Below are positions 23,642 to 36,244 of a stretch of DNA of 64,000 nt, one piece after another. A program made the position numbers and the translations under genes. The stretch spans positions 17,045,056 through 17,109,055 of the forward strand of contig OX940868.1 in assembly GCA_954871525.1 (NCBI GenBank), in the 5' to 3' direction. Numbering within the stretch: position 1 is the stretch's first letter; each line of letters opens with the position of its first letter. Source of the stretch: Parietaria judaica (taxonomy: Eukaryota; Streptophyta; Magnoliopsida; Rosales; Urticaceae). The notes under the pieces are model-generated. The model had not been told where the DNA came from and did no database searches. It saw only the letters and a list, made by a program, of their open reading frames with translations.

Positions 23642-24250
23642 TTGAGTTACGTTGAGTTGAAGCGTTTATTTGGATCTAAGCATACAATCAAGGAAATGTG
23701 GTGGCACAGTGTTGCAAGATTTCAAGAAGAAGTTGTTTTGCGTCATCCAAAGGATGCTGAAGCGTGTAAACACTTTGACGCTCTATATCCTTTTTTTTTT
23801 TTTACAGAAAATCCAAGAAATGTTCGATTAGGCCTAGACAGCGACAGTTTCAACCCTTTTGCTTCGATGAGATCTATCTTATAGTATGTGCCATGTTGTT
23901 TTTATCCCGTACAATTTACCATCGTGGAAGTCAATCGTCGATGCTTCGTTATTGTTGACATTATGGATCGAAAGAAAAAAATTCAATATGCGCGCCACAC
24001 CCTTATGAATCATAAATGATTTTCCTACTTATGGATATCTATTTGGTTGGAATTCTACTGAATATAAGGCGTGCTTTATATGCAACGAAGATGCTAGTTC
24101 TATAGGAATAAAAAATAGGATTTCAATGAAGGGCGTCTTAGATTTTTACCACTCCTCCATTCTTGGAGAAAATCCAACGCTTTTAGAAAATGGTTGCACA
24201 GATTCGACTTACATGGGACGAGTGCATAAATCAGTTAGAACATATTCCTA
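23642..24250 (+). pseudogene. CACTA (En/Spm) transposase Tnp2 relic
   Basis: The frame 23642-23884 reads VLRHPKDAEACKHFDALYP, then ENPRNVRLGL and SDSFNPF, which are hallmark Tnp2 motifs in the right order. After several stops and frame changes, 24,045-24,110 reads GWNSTEYKACFICNEDASS, the downstream CxxC segment of the same protein. Tnp2 is the catalytic transposase of plant CACTA elements. The gene is interrupted by stops, a T-run expansion at 23,790 and frameshifts, and is certainly inactive. The element's CACTA termini were not found. Confidence 0.82.
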
Positions 24251-26055
24251 CATGCCCGGTCGGGAAGCATGAATCTTGTGACGAAAAGAGAAATAAAAAG
24301 GCACCAAATGAAAATTAATGTGAAGAAAAAAAATAATATTATTCGAGCTTCTGTATTGGTCCAAGTTATTACTGCGTCATAACATCGATATGATGCACGT
24401 AGAAAAGAATGGATGTGACAATATTTTAGGAACATTACTGAACAACGATAAAAAAAAAACAAAGACAACAATAAAGAGAGATTGGATTTGGAAAAGTTGG
24501 ATATACGTCCTGAACTACATTTGGTTGAACGAAATAGTCGACTGATAAATCCCATGCATCTTATGTTTTGACAATAGAAGAAATAGAAAATTCTATAATT
24601 TTCTAAAATTAGGGAGGTTTCCAAATGGATATGCATCGAATTTGCTAAAAATGTGATTGCAGATCAAGGTAATATATACGGGCTGGAGTCACTTATGTAA
24701 GTGGTTTGATAGTGATCGTCGACTGAAGCACATTAGTTTTGAACCATAGTTTATAAGTATCGACACGTCAAAATAAGTGTATAAGGAAGACCCATTTATC
24801 TTGGCTTGACGCGCTCAACAAGTTCAATATTAAAAGAATTGGAACGTGTGATTATTATATGTCGTTGCCTTTGGGGATCTGATTATCATATGCCCATGAA
24901 ATACACTCATTAAATGGAATCAAGAGAATTATTATTGCTCTATGTTATTGTTTCTCTCCTTGCTCATTGTTCGTGTTTTTTTTTTGTCCTTGAGCCTAAA
25001 AGTACAACTAGTAATATCTACTCTATTACTATTTATTGTTACGTAATTTATCCTGACATTTTTATGAAAATTATAAGAAAATGTCTGTGAACCGAAAAGT
25101 ATAATTATTTTCAAAGTGGGAGTGGGTTAAGAAATCTTTTGAATCATTATTATCGTATGATGGTAAGCTTGTATTTATGATCAATTTCAATTGAAATAAA
25201 AAAGAAAATTGGCAAATGATGTGGTTCCATATTTGTGTAGCGTGAACATTACAATGTTGCTTCAAGTCTGTTCGAAGTTAATCATAAAATGCATTTGAAG
25301 AACAGTTGGCTGACTTTTTCCGCAGTAAACGAATATATATGTGACTGTGATGCGTGTTATTTATTATCATTGCTCGTTATTTTAAACTTAAACCTTAATT
25401 TATTTTGGTTCAGGATCGCATCGTCAAACACCAATATGTCGATATAGATGCATTGTTTGAGGATATTGAGCTTGTACCTAAGCTAAATTGAGAAATAGAA
25501 AAAAAAAATTAGTGACGAGTATTCGTGCTAGAGATAAAACATAAAGATTAGGTTGGGATATTGGTATTTGGCCGACTTTGAATAAAATGGATCAACTTAA
25601 CGTGGCAACATATGGAAATGGGCGGTCAAGACTTTGATGATATTAAAAAGGAGTTAGACAGATTGAAAGAGAAGTCACAACGATTGAAAAGTTGAAAGGA
25701 TAAATTCGAAGTGTGTTTACGTGAGTTAAATACAACTTTTTAAGTTTTCAACTTCGACTTCGAGTGCGTCTTCAACGGTGAACGAAAAGTAGCGGTTATG
25801 AAAGTTTCAGCTCTTCTATCTAGCTTTAGCTATTATATTATCTATGTTATATGTGAAGTGTGTTCGGTTATTATCAAGTTTTTTGGACAAAGTTTTTTAT
25901 TTTTAATGAATGACTCTATTTTGACAATATTTTAAATTTGTTGTTCTCTATGATAGCAAAGAAAAAAGTCTATTACATCATTGTGTTATTTTTTATAACA
26001 ACCGTTTGTTTAATAATGATATAATATAATGACCATTAGGCAGTAGAATATTTGG
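24251..26055. other. degraded sequence downstream of the Tnp2 relic
   Basis: Scattered codon-like stretches occur (for example DDIKKELDRLKEKSQRLKS near 25,640), but no frame stays open. It may be the remainder of the CACTA element. Confidence 0.35.
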
Positions 26056-26063
26056 ATTTAAAT

Positions 26064-26815
26064 TAGGGGTGAAAATTTTGTAACCGTTTCCCGATTTTGT
26101 CCCGGTACCGGTCCCAGAACGATTTTAAAAAAAGATAAGGGAAATTTAGTCTGAAACTGGGAATCGGCACTTCCCGGTTCACGGTTTATGGAACCGGGAA
26201 CCGAAACCGGTACTAGAAGTAAAATTGCCCAAATTTCGGTACCGGTTCCGGTTTTAAAATACATGTAGTTTTATATGTTTTCATAGTATGTTGTTTATAA
26301 ATATTTTGTATTCTTATTGTATTTTTTTGGGTTATATGTCATTTTTTATGACTTAAACTACATGTAGTTTTTCGTTATTAGGGTTTAATATTTACCATTT
26401 TCCTTTCTCGACCCTTTCAATCTCTATTTCTCCCTATCTCATCCATCGTGCCGTCATATTCTTCTCTACGCCATGAACCTTCCACCGCCGATTACATGTC
26501 TTCATCTTCCAACTAGAAGATTTCACTCGCAAGCAAAATGTATGCCTCATGTTAAGTTTTTGTTTCGTTCATTAATTTTTAGTCTTGTGTTGAGTTTTTG
26601 TTTCGGCCATTAATTTTTGTATCATATAAGTACCGAACATTTTCACGAATCTTTTCTTACTTTTTCCCAGTAGTGGTTCCGGTTCCAATTTTCAAAAAAA
26701 TAGGGAAATTTACAACCGGAACCGGGAACTGGCACCGGAAATAAAAATCCCTAATTTTAGGTATAACTACCAAAAATAACTAATTTCACGGTTCCCTATT
26801 CCGCTTTCACCCCTA
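26064..26815. mobile_element. 752-bp non-autonomous hAT-like element with GGTTCCGG-type subterminal repeats
   Basis: Both ends read TAGGGGTGAAA inward. The flanks are a perfect 8-bp palindromic duplication, ATTTAAAT, at 26056-26063 and 26816-26823. The arms carry many CCGGTACCGG, GGTTCCGG and AACCGGGAACC motifs. The centre is AT-rich and non-coding. Confidence 0.85.
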
Positions 26816-26849
26816 ATTTAAATCATGCGTGAAAAAAATTTCAGAAACT

Positions 26850-27290
26850 GATTAATCGATTGCTTAATTGTACATCAGAAGGCTTTAAATACTGATTTTT
26901 CAGTTATCAATCCGGAAATCTATACCTTTTGAAACTTATTCAGTTCTTGATTGCAATTTTCAGACAAAAAATGGCTGGAAATTTTTCATATCAAAAATTG
27001 ATATTTCAATTTCTAATATGCACACCAGAAAGTTTTTTCAAAACTGATAATTCAATTGTTGATTGTCTTTTTTGGCAAAAAAATGGCCGGAACCTTATAC
27101 TTTTGGAGACTGATTTTTTTTAGTTTCCCTCAGATGTTAAAAACACGAATCGCAACAAAAAATATTCAGTTGTAAAATGTACCTTTAGCCATAAGCTATT
27201 ATTACCAACGAAACTTACGAACTGATTTTTCACTGTCTAAATCTTTTTAGCACCTTATTTGAATCTTTAACAAATGATTTTACAGTTGAT
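26850..27290. other. short diverged tandem repeats
   Basis: Phrases such as AAAAAATGGC(T/C)GGAA and ACTGATTTTTCA recur two or three times in about 400 bp. No gene is visible. Confidence 0.35.
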
Positions 27291-27309
27291 GAAAACATTA
27301 TTTCTAGTA

Positions 27310-27753
27310 TCGTTGGACAAGAGGACGGGTCGTGTGGCAATATGAGGAGTGGTAAGAGATCAATTTGGCCATGTTGTCGGCGTCGTGGCATCTTTGATTG
27401 AAGGAGTAGACTCGGCCCTAACGGCCGAATGTCATGCCATAAATTTGGGGGTTGGATTTGTTCCTACAATAGGATGGATCGTCTTAATTGTCGAATCTTA
27501 TTTCCTCATAGAGAATCAACTCATCAACAAAGGCAATCTCAATTGTGCGCAAATTATGATTATTATGAGTATCACGAAGATATGCAGAGTGGTATTTGTT
27601 CCGGGTGGTTGTAAGTGGAGTGCTCGATCGTGTAATGAGGTCGCTAACTTTTTAGCCAAACACCTTTTAATCGTGTTGCCCTCGTACTTTTGGGTGTGTG
27701 ATTGCCCTTTGTGTCTTGTGACCCTCGTTGAAAGGATCTTTTCCCTTGATTAA
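27310..27753 (+). pseudogene. RNase H-like domain relic of a plant retroelement
   Basis: The frame reads VVRDQFGHVVGVVA, SALTAECHAINLGV, LIVES(Y) and ARSCNEVANFLAKH. This is the order of motifs in the RNase H domain found at the end of plant LINE-type polyproteins and in related host proteins. An in-frame TGA precedes VVRDQ, the residue after LIVES is Tyr where Asp is usual, and nothing upstream is intact. It is a fragment. Confidence 0.62.
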
Positions 27754-27759
27754 TACTAA

Positions 27760-29630
27760 AAGTCATTGCCTAAAAAATATTTATGTTACCTATGTCAAAC
27801 CATATTTCATCAAGAAAAATTGCGGCATAACCTGAAGTCTTTCAATTGTCTTCATTATGTTCCCATTTTTCTAGATGGGGAAAATTCACATTCTCCTGTT
27901 TTGCCTCCCTGAAAATATTGGTACTTATGCCGTGATAATATTGGAGGCTATATGAGTGACCCATGGCACTAGCTAAGGTTTGTAAATGGAAAGTTGATGT
28001 TAATGGATTAGGGAGATAAAACAAGATAATGAAAACTTTTCCCGTCTAAAAAAACAATGAATGGAAACTTTACGAATACAAATAGATCCTGATTTATTCG
28101 ATTTATTATATATTATTCATGATTCTATATCGGCCTATTTATGGAATTTATTTGATATCTATTTTCATAACATCTGTAAGATATTTCAGGCTAGTCAATT
28201 AAGACGCACATGTCCAGGTTCGTGCGCATTCTCAATTAATGATTGGTTGAGTCGAGCTCTCCCTGCATTGAATGAATAATTATGTGCTGGATTAAATGAC
28301 GAAGAATGAACATAATTGCTTATCAGATGAGAAAATCAAAGAGTTGTATCTCTCATTAAGGCATAAGATATTCATCGCACAACTCCTATATGTCCTAGCT
28401 ATTGAGGTCCCATTTCAATAGCACTTACATATAAAATCTGAGAAAAACCTTCGGGAGAAGGCAACTGGCGATTCACGAGTGAAGTGAAGAAGGACATGAC
28501 ATTAGTTTTCAGGTTATGCAAGGGGATCTTGCAATCATCGAGAGTTCAAGTGCTAAATGTCAAAGTTGATGGTGTAACATCAAATGGGAGTTTCATTTAT
28601 GCTTTGAGTCCATATATATTGCTTCTTGTAATCAGCTTGAGTAACTCTTGGTTGATAAATCTGGGTGAGTGCTCCACAGAAGTAAGAGAGATAATCCGAA
28701 CTGCTTAAACAAAAATTATCGGTGTAATTTACTTTTTCGGACGCGCTTTACTTTTCTCACGTTTTACAGTCCTCTCATAAAAATCTTGCTAAAATGTGAA
28801 AATATGTCTTAATAACCTTACTTATGCCGGTTTTCCCATATTAATTACTACTAGCTAGTGTTACCGCAAAAAAAAAAAAAACAAAACAAAACAAAACAAA
28901 AAAAAACAAAAAAAAAAAAAAAACAAAAAACGTGGTAATTTATAATAACCATACTTATGAAAACTATATTGTAAAATCAATGGCTAAACATTATTAAATC
29001 TATTATTTTTTATTCACTTATTTTAGGTGGATTTATTTTTCATACTTCGTGATTGTTAAATGACCACGATGCTAAATTTTTTGCCACTTAAAGACAGCAG
29101 ATGGATATGATCTGTTCAGTTTTTTTAAGTGAAAAGAAAAATAAAATAAGGGAAGCTTTAATAATTCATTATCTATTTAGATATATATATATATTTGTGT
29201 ATGTGTATTTATATTGATGAAGGTTGTTAGACTTTTGGAGTGTATATTTGTATAACAATTAAGATACCATGAGGGAATTTAAGAGTTGTCTTGGCCTCTA
29301 AATGACAATTAGGATAAGCTAATATAGAAAAAACAACTAATACCGGATAATTATTAATGATATGTCACATGCATGCAAATTGTCACATCCAAATAATAAC
29401 AAATAATTGGCGTATATACTCTAGATTTTTTTTTTCTATTAGTAAAAAATAACAATTTTATGTAATTTACTAAAATACGAGACTATACTAAACTATGAGT
29501 TAAAATTATTTAAAAAAATTAATGAAGAAAATATTCAAATAGAATCAATGATGATTTTTTTAATTAAATAATGTGTCGTGTATAATTTATTTTTTTAGTT
29601 TTATTAGTTTTTAGGGGTAAATATCAGGGT
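27760..29630. other. no gene recognised
   Basis: Open frames at 28061-28279 and 28484-28708 have no family resemblance I can name. An A-rich tract with AAAAC units lies at 28868-28930. Confidence 0.35.
28868..28930. repeat. A-rich (AAAAC)n low-complexity tract
   Basis: About 60 bp of nearly pure A broken by single C residues at roughly 5-bp intervals. Confidence 0.85.
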
Positions 29631-29634
29631 TATT

Positions 29635-29875
29635 TGCGGCACAAATATCGAAAGTGTATGAAAAGCCAGCGTTCAATACCCATTCTTTGTTTTAACTAGA
29701 CAAAATACCAATATATTTCTCTCACGTTATAGACATGTATCTTTTTCGGGGTTGTTTGCTACATGTCGATAATGTGAGAGAAAAAATATTAGTATTTTGT
29801 CTGGCTAAAACAAAGAATGAGCATTTAACATTGATTTTTCAAATTCTTTTAGTATTTATGCCGCTAGTATCACTA
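29635..29875. mobile_element. foldback MITE-like inverted repeat, about 240 bp
   Basis: The left arm, starting TTTGCGGCACAAATA, and the right arm, reversed as TAGCGGCATAAATA, match with few changes over about 110 bp. Shared phrases include CATTCTTTGTTTTA and AGACAAAATAC. The loop contains CGGGGTTGTTTG. I found no certain target duplication. Confidence 0.65.
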
Positions 29876-32800
29876 TATATCACTCAGCCGGTGAGTTCAT
29901 ACAAGAAATAATTAGGGGGGGAATTAATACAAAATGATAAGTTTTCTAAGTAAATTGGTACAAAGCAAAGCTTGGAGGTCAAATTGATACACAGTTAAAT
30001 ATTCCGGGGGTACTAATAATTAATAGTTAGTTCTTAATAATAAGAACGAGTGATTTTATAATTTGCTAAAGGCTGTTTTTAGTACACTTGAAATGATTTT
30101 AGTTAATATTCTAATATATATTATTTCTTATGAGATTCTTGAAGCTAGTTTATGATTAAAGCATGTCTTTAGTGGTTTTGAAGAACTGGTACTTGGAATA
30201 TCTTCCATAACATCATATATATTATCTGTCACATAATTCATTAATGTTAGTCAAACTATAAATCCATGTGATAATATTCCATAGAATCGCATAAGAAATT
30301 GCTCCTCCAAAGGTTTAAATCTTGTACAGGATTCCACATCCATATGTTTGGTTGTGTAATCACGTGATTAAAGGTCGTTACTCGTTACCATCGACTTATT
30401 TATTCCATTTATCATAACTGTCTTTTATCTTCTTTATTATTCGTATACCTACCATCTATAATTCTAGTTAGTAAGGGTGAAATCATGACGAAAACTCTAT
30501 TATTTTAATATTGGAGAAAGGAATTGTAATCGAGGAGTGCTATAAATTTAAGAGCTGATACCAATTTCTCAAATTTAGAGACTCCGATTCGAGTACTCGG
30601 AAAATAGGGTCTCAAAATTTTGGGAATCAATCATCCGATTCCCAATTCCTAATCCGGATCGGATTCTAAACGTTATCGAGGCCTGGACTTTATAATTTTA
30701 AAAATCTTTTTTAAGTGGTTTTGTAAGTTTGGATTTTTTTTAATGTTCCTTAGTTCAAAAGTTAGTATTAGCCTAATATCTTTAGATGTAATTTATATAT
30801 TTACTTGACGTCATTTTATTAATATCTAATAAATAAATATAATTCATTAAATTTATATTTTAAAAAATCCAGAATTACCTAAAGTAGACACTTTGTCTAA
30901 AAATTTGAAAAATGATTACGATTATATTTATCAATGCAAAGGTGAAGACTGAAAACAATATATCGCTACACATTGTTCAACATTAATAAAATAAATAAAT
31001 ATAACTTACATATAAAGGAATTAAATGTGGTGTAAATACATATATTTTCTATAAATTGGTGTCTAATATCAAGTATAGCATCACATATTTGACCGCCGTA
31101 CATTTTGATTTCGAAACTAGCTTATATTATTTTTAATTGCAACTGATTTATAATAAAGTTTATCATAGTACCCTTTAAGGTCAATCTTCTGATTAATTAT
31201 GAAACTGTGACACCATATGCATAATGAAAATGAAGTACTTATATAATAAGGTCTCTCATCATTACTTTGGAACTTATTTAGTCCTTTGAGGACATTGAAC
31301 AAAACAAGCATTATGAGATAATTCCAAAGATAATAAATTGTATATTTCAATTAAGTGGACCGTCTTAATTATTATTATTTTAAGCATACGTTCATTAGTT
31401 CACATGCAATTTTGGAGGAGAATATATTATTAATCAATTTGGTACATGTTCCTGCATTTCACAAGAAAGATTTCTTTTGCTTTTTCTGTTTTTCTAAGTG
31501 CTAGTTGAGATAGTGAAGTTTCGAAAATCCCTTTACAATTATTTGGCAAAGAAAGAAAAGTGATTTTTTTTCTTATATTTTTATTTTATTTTATTTTGGA
31601 CTATGAAGGAAATATTTGTATTTCGAAATGAATTGAAGGTTTGAAAAAAGATAGCAATCATTTGTTGGAGACAAAACCAAAGAGAGATTGAGGATTTTTA
31701 TTTCCTTTTAATTTCACCTTTCAATCATGGAACAATAATCAAATAAAACTATCTACATGTACTAATATAATTACTAGAGTAAGATATTGACTTGAAATTA
31801 ACAATGAACAAATATAATCACAACTTATATAACTAAATAGAAATAACAATGAAATCATGGAAAATAACAGAACAAAGCATATGAGCATTTTTTAATGTTA
31901 TTTCAGATAGAATGAGAGAAATAGTGAGAAAGAAAATAACAAATTTATTAGAAATAGTATAATAAAAATCTATTTGCAATTAGTATACAAATTCGTAATT
32001 TATTTTCAATGACAACAAAATATATTTTTTGTTAACATGATTTTTCGTCAACCTGAAATGAGTGGGCATGATGAAGAATATGCGTAGGAGGAGAAAAATT
32101 AGATGGGGGCAAAAATTATAACACCTATGAATTTTACATGGTTCGACCGATTAACAGAATTTTACTATGATCGCTTGCAATAAATTACATGGGCAAATGC
32201 GAGAGTGAAGTTCGAGAGTTTGTTGTTAGAGGTCCTTCGAGAAGCAGATGAGTAAGGTTCCCGAATGACAAAAATAACAATTTTCGAAAAACGTTTCTCT
32301 ATGCTAGAGAAAGGTTAACTTATAAGGACTACTCGTCGGGAGAGTCCCTCGGCCCGGATGGGTGTTTCTTTCAATAATCGAAATCGGTCATATAACCCAA
32401 CGATCACTCTTCAAGGGGAAGGTGTTTTGTAATCGGAAAGAGGCTCTCTTCTTTCTAATGACATCCTCAACACTCTAATAGGAAACAAATACAAAAACAA
32501 TTTGAGAAATGTCTGCGAAATAGAAGCTAAAAGAGAGTCTTCTTTCTGCGCGTAAATCTAAAAACAAGTTCAACATATAGATTTTTATAAACAACGTATT
32601 CATTTTGAAAATATTCTAAGAATAATTCAAAAATCATAACCTACACCTATTCCTACCCATAAAAGTAGATTTATAGAATAACTAAAGTGATTGAGAGATT
32701 CTTCACATTAATTTTGCCGCCGCTACTCATACTTGCATATATAATAAATAAATAAATAAATATATATATATATATATATAATATATAATATATATATCCG

Positions 32801-33446
32801 TATTTATTAAAGACATTCATAGATTGAAAAACATGAATTCCTTTTATGACAGGCGAAATAGTGGACCACAATGTCATATATCTTAAATTTGAAATTTGAA
32901 AGAAACCACATAGTTAAGATATGAGCTCAACGGTAGCGGAATCAGGCGGTCTCCGCTGCCACGGTAAAATAATTGGAGATATTACCGACGTTAAAGAAAA
33001 TACTCACTATAAAATGATCAAATCGACCAACAAATTCTATACAGTATCAATGATATATCCAAAAAATTAATCTCGGGAACTACTTACGATCTATTCATCG
33101 ATAATTAGTAGAAATGTCAATCATAAATAATCAACATACTCGTAAAATAGACCAACGTTCTAATCATTATTCAACTCTTGAACACATACATACACCGACA
33201 CATACTAGCAGTATGATAAAAATTATATACAAATGAAAAAAAAAATGAATTTGATTACCGAAAGTTCGTTTTTTTAACCGGCTATTTCCACTAGAAATTA
33301 AATTGGGAAATATTGTCAAAAAAATAAAATATTATATCAGTTTAGTCCTTTGTTTCCTTTGGTTCTTGTCTGTTAATTACGAGAAAAAACTTATACAAAA
33401 ACATATAACGATGATATTATACAAATCACTGAATCAACAAATCTGA
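29876..33446. other. 3.5 kb AT-rich intergenic DNA
   Basis: No gene seen. The part at 32,080-32,600 has higher GC and transcript-like text (ATGGTTCGACCG) but no open frame. A TAAA/TA microsatellite lies at 32,735-32,798. Confidence 0.4.
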
Positions 33447-34028
33447 TTAACCTCTATACAACGGCGATCGCTCTTGCTCGATCTTCGCCGTCGTCTTCGA
33501 TTGCCGGAACGCCTTCATCGGGCTCGGAAAGTACCAGCCCCGCCCCTTCGCTGCCGGCTTCAAATCTCCCGCTACCGGAACCGCCACGGATCTCGACCTC
33601 CTCATCATCGTCGTCGTCGTCGCCGACCTCCTCGGATCGTCTTCTCCGGCGACGCTCTTCGCCTCGTCGACTGGCTTGCTCTTCGACCGGAACACCGACC
33701 AGAACGCCGTCGCTCTGCCTCCTCCCGAGGCCGGCTCGCTCCGATCCCCGCCTCCGACGAAGCGCGACCGCGATCGGAGAAACGGAATCGCCACCGATCT
33801 CGATCGCCGGAACGCCGGCTCGCTCTCGATCAGGCTCGAGAGGCGCTCGCCGGAGGAGGAGGAGGAGGTGGTGGCGGCGCAGCAGACGCAGGGGCGCACG
33901 GCGGCGCAGTCGGGGCAGAGACTGCCGAGGCGCTCGCGCAGGCAGGCGGCGCAGACGCCGCTCCGGCGCCGCCGCGAGGGGTGCTTGGCGCACTTCCAGA
34001 GCTCGTCCTCGTCGGCGTAGAGCGCCAT
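33447..34028 (-). CDS. small Cys-rich plant protein with OCTOPUS-like N-terminus
   Basis: A 193-residue protein from the ATG at 34026-34028 to a TAA at 33447. Residues 11-50 read LWKCAKHPSRRRRSGVCAACLRERLGSLCPDC, followed by VRPCVCC. This pattern (KC-x2-HP, then C-x2-C, C-x2-C) is shared by plant proteins of the OCTOPUS/DUF740 kind and by a group of smaller uncharacterised relatives. The middle is Ser/Arg-rich with two RSRSVA(I/V)P repeats. The C-terminus, GRGWYFPSPMKAFRQSK, is a typical conserved ending of the small group. No membrane segment is seen. The function is unknown; larger OCTOPUS proteins act at the plasma membrane in vascular tissue. The GC-rich exon opens long frames in other phases (33474-34052 plus, 33454-34155 minus), which I treat as shadows. 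Confidence 0.82.
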   Translation of the reverse strand: MALYADEDELWKCAKHPSRRRRSGVCAACLRERLGSLCPDCAAVRPCVCCAATTSSSSSGERLSSLIESEPAFRRSRSVAIPFLRSRSRFVGGGDRSEPASGGGRATAFWSVFRSKSKPVDEAKSVAGEDDPRRSATTTTMMRRSRSVAVPVAGDLKPAAKGRGWYFPSPMKAFRQSKTTAKIEQERSPLYRG

Positions 34029-34093
34029 CTCGGCCGAGAAAGTGATCGATGAGGATTTTCTGGCGCAGTTTCCCGAGAAAATAATAATGAGGT

Positions 34094-34104
34094 TTAATAT
34101 AAAA
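34094..34104 (-). promoter_or_regulatory. probable TATA box of the Cys-rich gene
   Basis: Minus strand TTTTATATTAA, about 70 bp upstream of the ATG at 34028. Confidence 0.5.
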
Positions 34105-34109
34105 GACGG

Positions 34110-36239
34110 TGTGGGGTTTGATTGGGGGAGACACGTTGACCCTGGTTACTCTCACTCATGGTTATCTTTTAACTCTGGTTAATCAAAACTAAGCTTCTTC
34201 TTCAGTTTATTATTTCTTGCTAAAACTGCCTCTTATCTTTAAATTCATTTTAGCCTATAGTTTTTTTTTAATAAAAGAGTATATTACATTATATGAAAAA
34301 AAAAAACCTAAATTTTTAACCTATATTACATTTCATGCAGAGTAATGTGCTATGTTGCAAAAGAAATTGGATGTGTTCGAACAAAAAGTATAATTTAAGG
34401 ACAGATTGTTCGAACATGCTAAATTAAGGGAGTTCCCATCAATTTTTTTTTAAGGAACTTCTCATCAATTACTCTTCCCGTTTAACATGAAAACTCTGAT
34501 AAGATACTCATACAAACAAGGCATTTTAAAGATTAGCTTTCGTAAATAAATAAATCTAGCAGTTGTAATTGGAAATCTTACGTGTGTACAGTTTGACACT
34601 GAGTTTAATGCTTATTTACGGGAATGCCATGGACTTCGTAGGAACTCGGAACAAGGTTGAACAATGGGATATTCGATACGATATTTTTTTTCTTCCTCAA
34701 ATAATACACCAAATACCTTATTATGGTATTTTCGGTAATCAATTACGATAATACCGGTAGTTTAACGCATTTACTGCTTAGAATAAGATGACTAAAAGTC
34801 GAATAAAAATATTAATATATATTATAAATTTTTTAAACATAATCATTAAATAAGAAAATTATGATAAATATAAAATTAAAATAATAAACTCAATAAGTAT
34901 TATATAAGTAAAGGTTAATTCATTAGACAATATAAAATTGTATACTAAACTTTCAGCTTTAGCCATAGACTCATATGCGGTAATTTCGGTTTTTATTAGA
35001 TACACTTGGTTTTAACTGTTTATATTTGATAGCAGTGTAGCAAGATTGGTATATCCAGTTTTCTGTTTAATATTGGGATAATTGAAGTATAAGTATTCCA
35101 GTTGTAGTCAACTAGAGATGAGAGTCTTTAAGTTCTTTTAATCGTAACAGGCGAAGTGCTCATATGAAATAAAAGTGTGCTCAAATAAAAGTTTTCTGTT
35201 TAATCATACGTCTTTCGTTAAGGTTTCACTATGTGTCAACCCTTACCTTATTTTCACTTTACTTTTTGACCATGTGTATCTGATAGATGTGACTTCAATG
35301 GACTACAACACCTAGTCGAAGAGGGACAATTCGACAAAACTTTCTAATTGCACCCTTTTATTTTATTTGGATATTTTGTTTCTCTAATTGATTATAACTT
35401 GATTACTTTTACCATAATTATCCTTTTCATATTTGATTTACTTCTTCTTTTTTTCACTCTTTACTTGGTGTTGGAGTGTTCAACGAGGTAGCACGTGCGT
35501 GTCAGTAGTTGCACACACGTGAGAACGGAGAACACATTTCCACATCTGGAATGAGACTGGTCCTAAGCCAATAGGGGGACTATGGACCCAGCTTTCATAA
35601 AGCAACGTCTCTAGAGTATTATTTTTATTTTTATTAAACCAAGCCCGTTTGAAATTATTGACCAATTTGATTTCGATCCATTTAATTTGTTGATTTATAT
35701 CGAAATGAAAAAAATGTTTTACTTGAATTGGTCTATTATATTATAAGTAATTTACTTGTATTGTTGACCACACGTTTGTGGAAGTGGAAAGAACCTAACT
35801 TGTGAGTAATGTGAAGCGAGTGCACTTGATTAGAGAAATTTTATCGAATTTTTTTGGCTTTTGATTTATATTACGAAATCGGTGACTCGTTTCTTTAAAT
35901 TCGCCATTTTTACTACACTTACATAGATATGGATATTTATCGAAGTCAATTAAGAGATTTGATACGCGTACATATACGAGATGAGACGTCCAACATTTAA
36001 ATAGTTTATAATAGTTTATAATCATTAGGAATTTCAACCTAAATTCTTAATTCAAAATATGAAAATAGCAAATGAAATAGAAAATAGAAAATAAAATTGT
36101 AGTGATTTACTCTTAGTGTAAGAAATAAGCTCACTTGCTGCTTTTAAATACCAATCTATTATAATCTCAATCACGGTTATTTTGGTTTATACCTTCAAAC
36201 TTTCTCTTTCTCTGTGGGTGTGTGTGTTGTACAATATCG
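34110..36239. other. AT-rich intergenic DNA up to Copia-1
   Basis: No gene, RNA or bounded repeat recognised. It includes the upstream region of the Cys-rich gene. Confidence 0.4.
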
Positions 36240-36244
36240 CACAA

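Noticed and set aside
28061..28708. Open frames of 72 and 74 codons
   Set aside because: No domain, no codon bias that I could see, and no splice context.
33454..34155. Large frames overlapping the Cys-rich gene on both strands
   Set aside because: Arg/Ala/Leu-rich compositional shadows of a GC-rich exon without domains.
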